From: Lacrimispora defluvii
Lineage (GTDB): Bacteria > Bacillota > Clostridia > Lachnospirales > Lachnospiraceae
Length of the DNA: 64,000 bases
Direction: 5' to 3'
Assembly: GCA_013036995.1 (NCBI GenBank)
Contig: JAAOXG010000059.1
Coordinates: 1 to 64,000 of the forward strand
Shown here: positions 63,159 through 64,000 of the stretch, piece by piece
How the letters are laid out: every line of letters begins with the position of its first letter
How positions within the stretch are numbered: position 1 is the stretch's first letter
The notes under the pieces: generated by a model
What the model saw: the letters and a program-made list of their open reading frames with translations, nothing else
What the model was told of the DNA's origin: nothing
Databases searched by the model: none
Program-made: the position numbers and the translations under genes

Positions 63159-64000
63159 TCCTGTATATACATCTGGCGAAATTCTGTAGGTGTACAGGAT
63201 TTAATGATTTTGAACATACGTATAAAAGCGGAAGGGCTGGAAAAGCCGGAGCGCAGTGCTACTTCAGTGACAGAAAGCTGAGGGTTAATCAGCAACGTTT
63301 CGGCAACAGCAATCCGCTTTTTATTGACATATTTATAAAATGAAATATTTGCAAATTGCTTAAACAGCCTGGAAAAATGATATTTGCTGAAGCCAAGGAG
63401 AGATGCAACCTCCTCTAAGGTCAATTCCTCTGTGCAATGGCTGCTGATATAATTGCAGATATAAATGAATTTCTCTGCATATTTTTTTTGCTGAATGTTG
63501 CCAATATCCAGAGAACTGACCTGCTGGGTATGGTTTCGACCAATCAGAGCAAACATTTCCAGAAGCCTTGAGTAAATCTTTGTTTCTGTGAGCGGCATGT
63601 CTTTCCTGTATTCTTCTAAAATTTCCAGCATGTACTGATAGAGCTGGTCATGGATAGAGGGATAAAGTTCCGGCGTAACAAGGAACGTAGGATTTAAAAG
63701 CGTAAGTATGGATTCCAGCTCTTTGATTTCATGAAACATGGGAAGTTCAGCCTGAAATATAATCCGCCGTCCTGATTTCGGTGCTTTCAAGGCATGGATG
63801 ACTCCCGGACAAATCAAAATAATATCACCCGGTTTTAATTCAATGGTGTGGGTACTTAAAACGATGGTGTATTTGCCTGTAAGAGGCATAATGATTTCAA
63901 GGGGTGTATGCCAGTGGGAAGGATAGTCTTCTGCCTGGGTGTTGTCATACAGGCGGATATTGGTATATTCTTTATAATTTACAGTCTCATGAGTTCCTTT
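63155..64000 (-). CDS. AraC-family transcriptional regulator, 5' end outside the window
   Basis: A 281-codon frame open to the right edge, not just from the internal Met at 63889: the upstream reading continues VNYKEYTNIRLYDNTQ... then HWHTPLEIIMPLTGKY, the cupin-type sensor start typical of these regulators. C-terminal AraC helix-turn-helix pair: LTLEEVASLLGFSKYHFSRLFKQF and VTEVALRSGFSSPSAFIRMFK, then CTPTEFRQ. It converges on the GH43 gene (ends overlap by 4 bases). It should control that cluster. Confidence 0.9.
   Translation of the reverse strand, partial: KGTHETVNYKEYTNIRLYDNTQAEDYPSHWHTPLEIIMPLTGKYTIVLSTHTIELKPGDIILICPGVIHALKAPKSGRRIIFQAELPMFHEIKELESILTLLNPTFLVTPELYPSIHDQLYQYMLEILEEYRKDMPLTETKIYSRLLEMFALIGRNHTQQVSSLDIGNIQQKKYAEKFIYICNYISSHCTEELTLEEVASLLGFSKYHFSRLFKQFANISFYKYVNKKRIAVAETLLINPQLSVTEVALRSGFSSPSAFIRMFKIIKSCTPTEFRQMYIQD

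Overview
The window looks like a chromosome segment of a low-to-moderate GC, anaerobic Gram-positive of the class Clostridia, most likely Lachnospiraceae (Clostridium/Lacrimispora-like). The evidence is the gene content and protein style: YesMN-type carbohydrate regulation, UPF0210 with its ACT partner, TmcAL, PduL with acetate kinase, and a second type IIA topoisomerase pair. SD sequences are strong and promoters are consensus sigma-A (-35/17 bp/-10). The species assignment is inference.

Bases 1 to about 10,670 are the right part of a prophage beside tRNA-Thr(CGT). It runs from tail genes through baseplate, XkdX-like, holin and endolysin genes to a right-end block. That block holds an AT-rich, leftward two-gene cargo (DUF2971-like protein and a C-terminal zinc-finger protein), a probable ribbon-helix-helix protein, a Rha-family regulator, and small regulators. 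A deletion has fused a truncated major tail protein out of frame to a 5'-truncated Fn3-type tail protein. The tail chaperones and tape measure are gone, so the prophage is almost certainly defective. No integrase is visible; the left end lies outside the window.

Bases 10,670 to 24,800 hold a c-di-GMP protein with an intact EAL and a degenerate GGDEF domain, then acylphosphatase, then a carbohydrate locus. The locus has a lipoprotein solute-binding protein, two CUT1 permeases, a YesM/YesN two-component system, a cytoplasmic heparinase II/III-like lyase, an SGNH esterase and an FAD-dependent oxidoreductase. This reads as import and intracellular breakdown of an acetylated, probably uronate-containing oligosaccharide. 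A second carbohydrate cluster at the right edge (sialate-O-acetylesterase-like, GH43, AraC regulator) also lacks signal peptides.

Bases 24,800 to 42,300 are mostly housekeeping: LUD protein, a tiny holin-like type I toxin, tRNA-Gly(CCC), parE/parC-like topoisomerase, asd, aldose 1-epimerase, EamA transporter, degenerate CPBP protein, YbaK-like deacylase, topoisomerase III, hexapeptide protein, a sodium:neurotransmitter-type symporter, upp and uracil permease, an RsiV/DUF3298-like lipoprotein and tRNA-Leu(CAA).

Bases 42,470 to 47,590 are a leftward five-gene operon for UDP-N-acetyl-L-fucosamine synthesis (capE, capF, capG) plus two glycosyltransferases. Bases 47,770 to 59,920 carry a zf-HC2 anti-sigma-like protein, a DNA polymerase I whose nuclease domains look dead, coaE, walJ, ACT/UPF0210, a methyltransferase, a MIF-like protein, Nudix, tmcAL, pduL-ackA and yceD-rpmF. 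The last operon has a perfect-consensus promoter overlapped by a palindrome.
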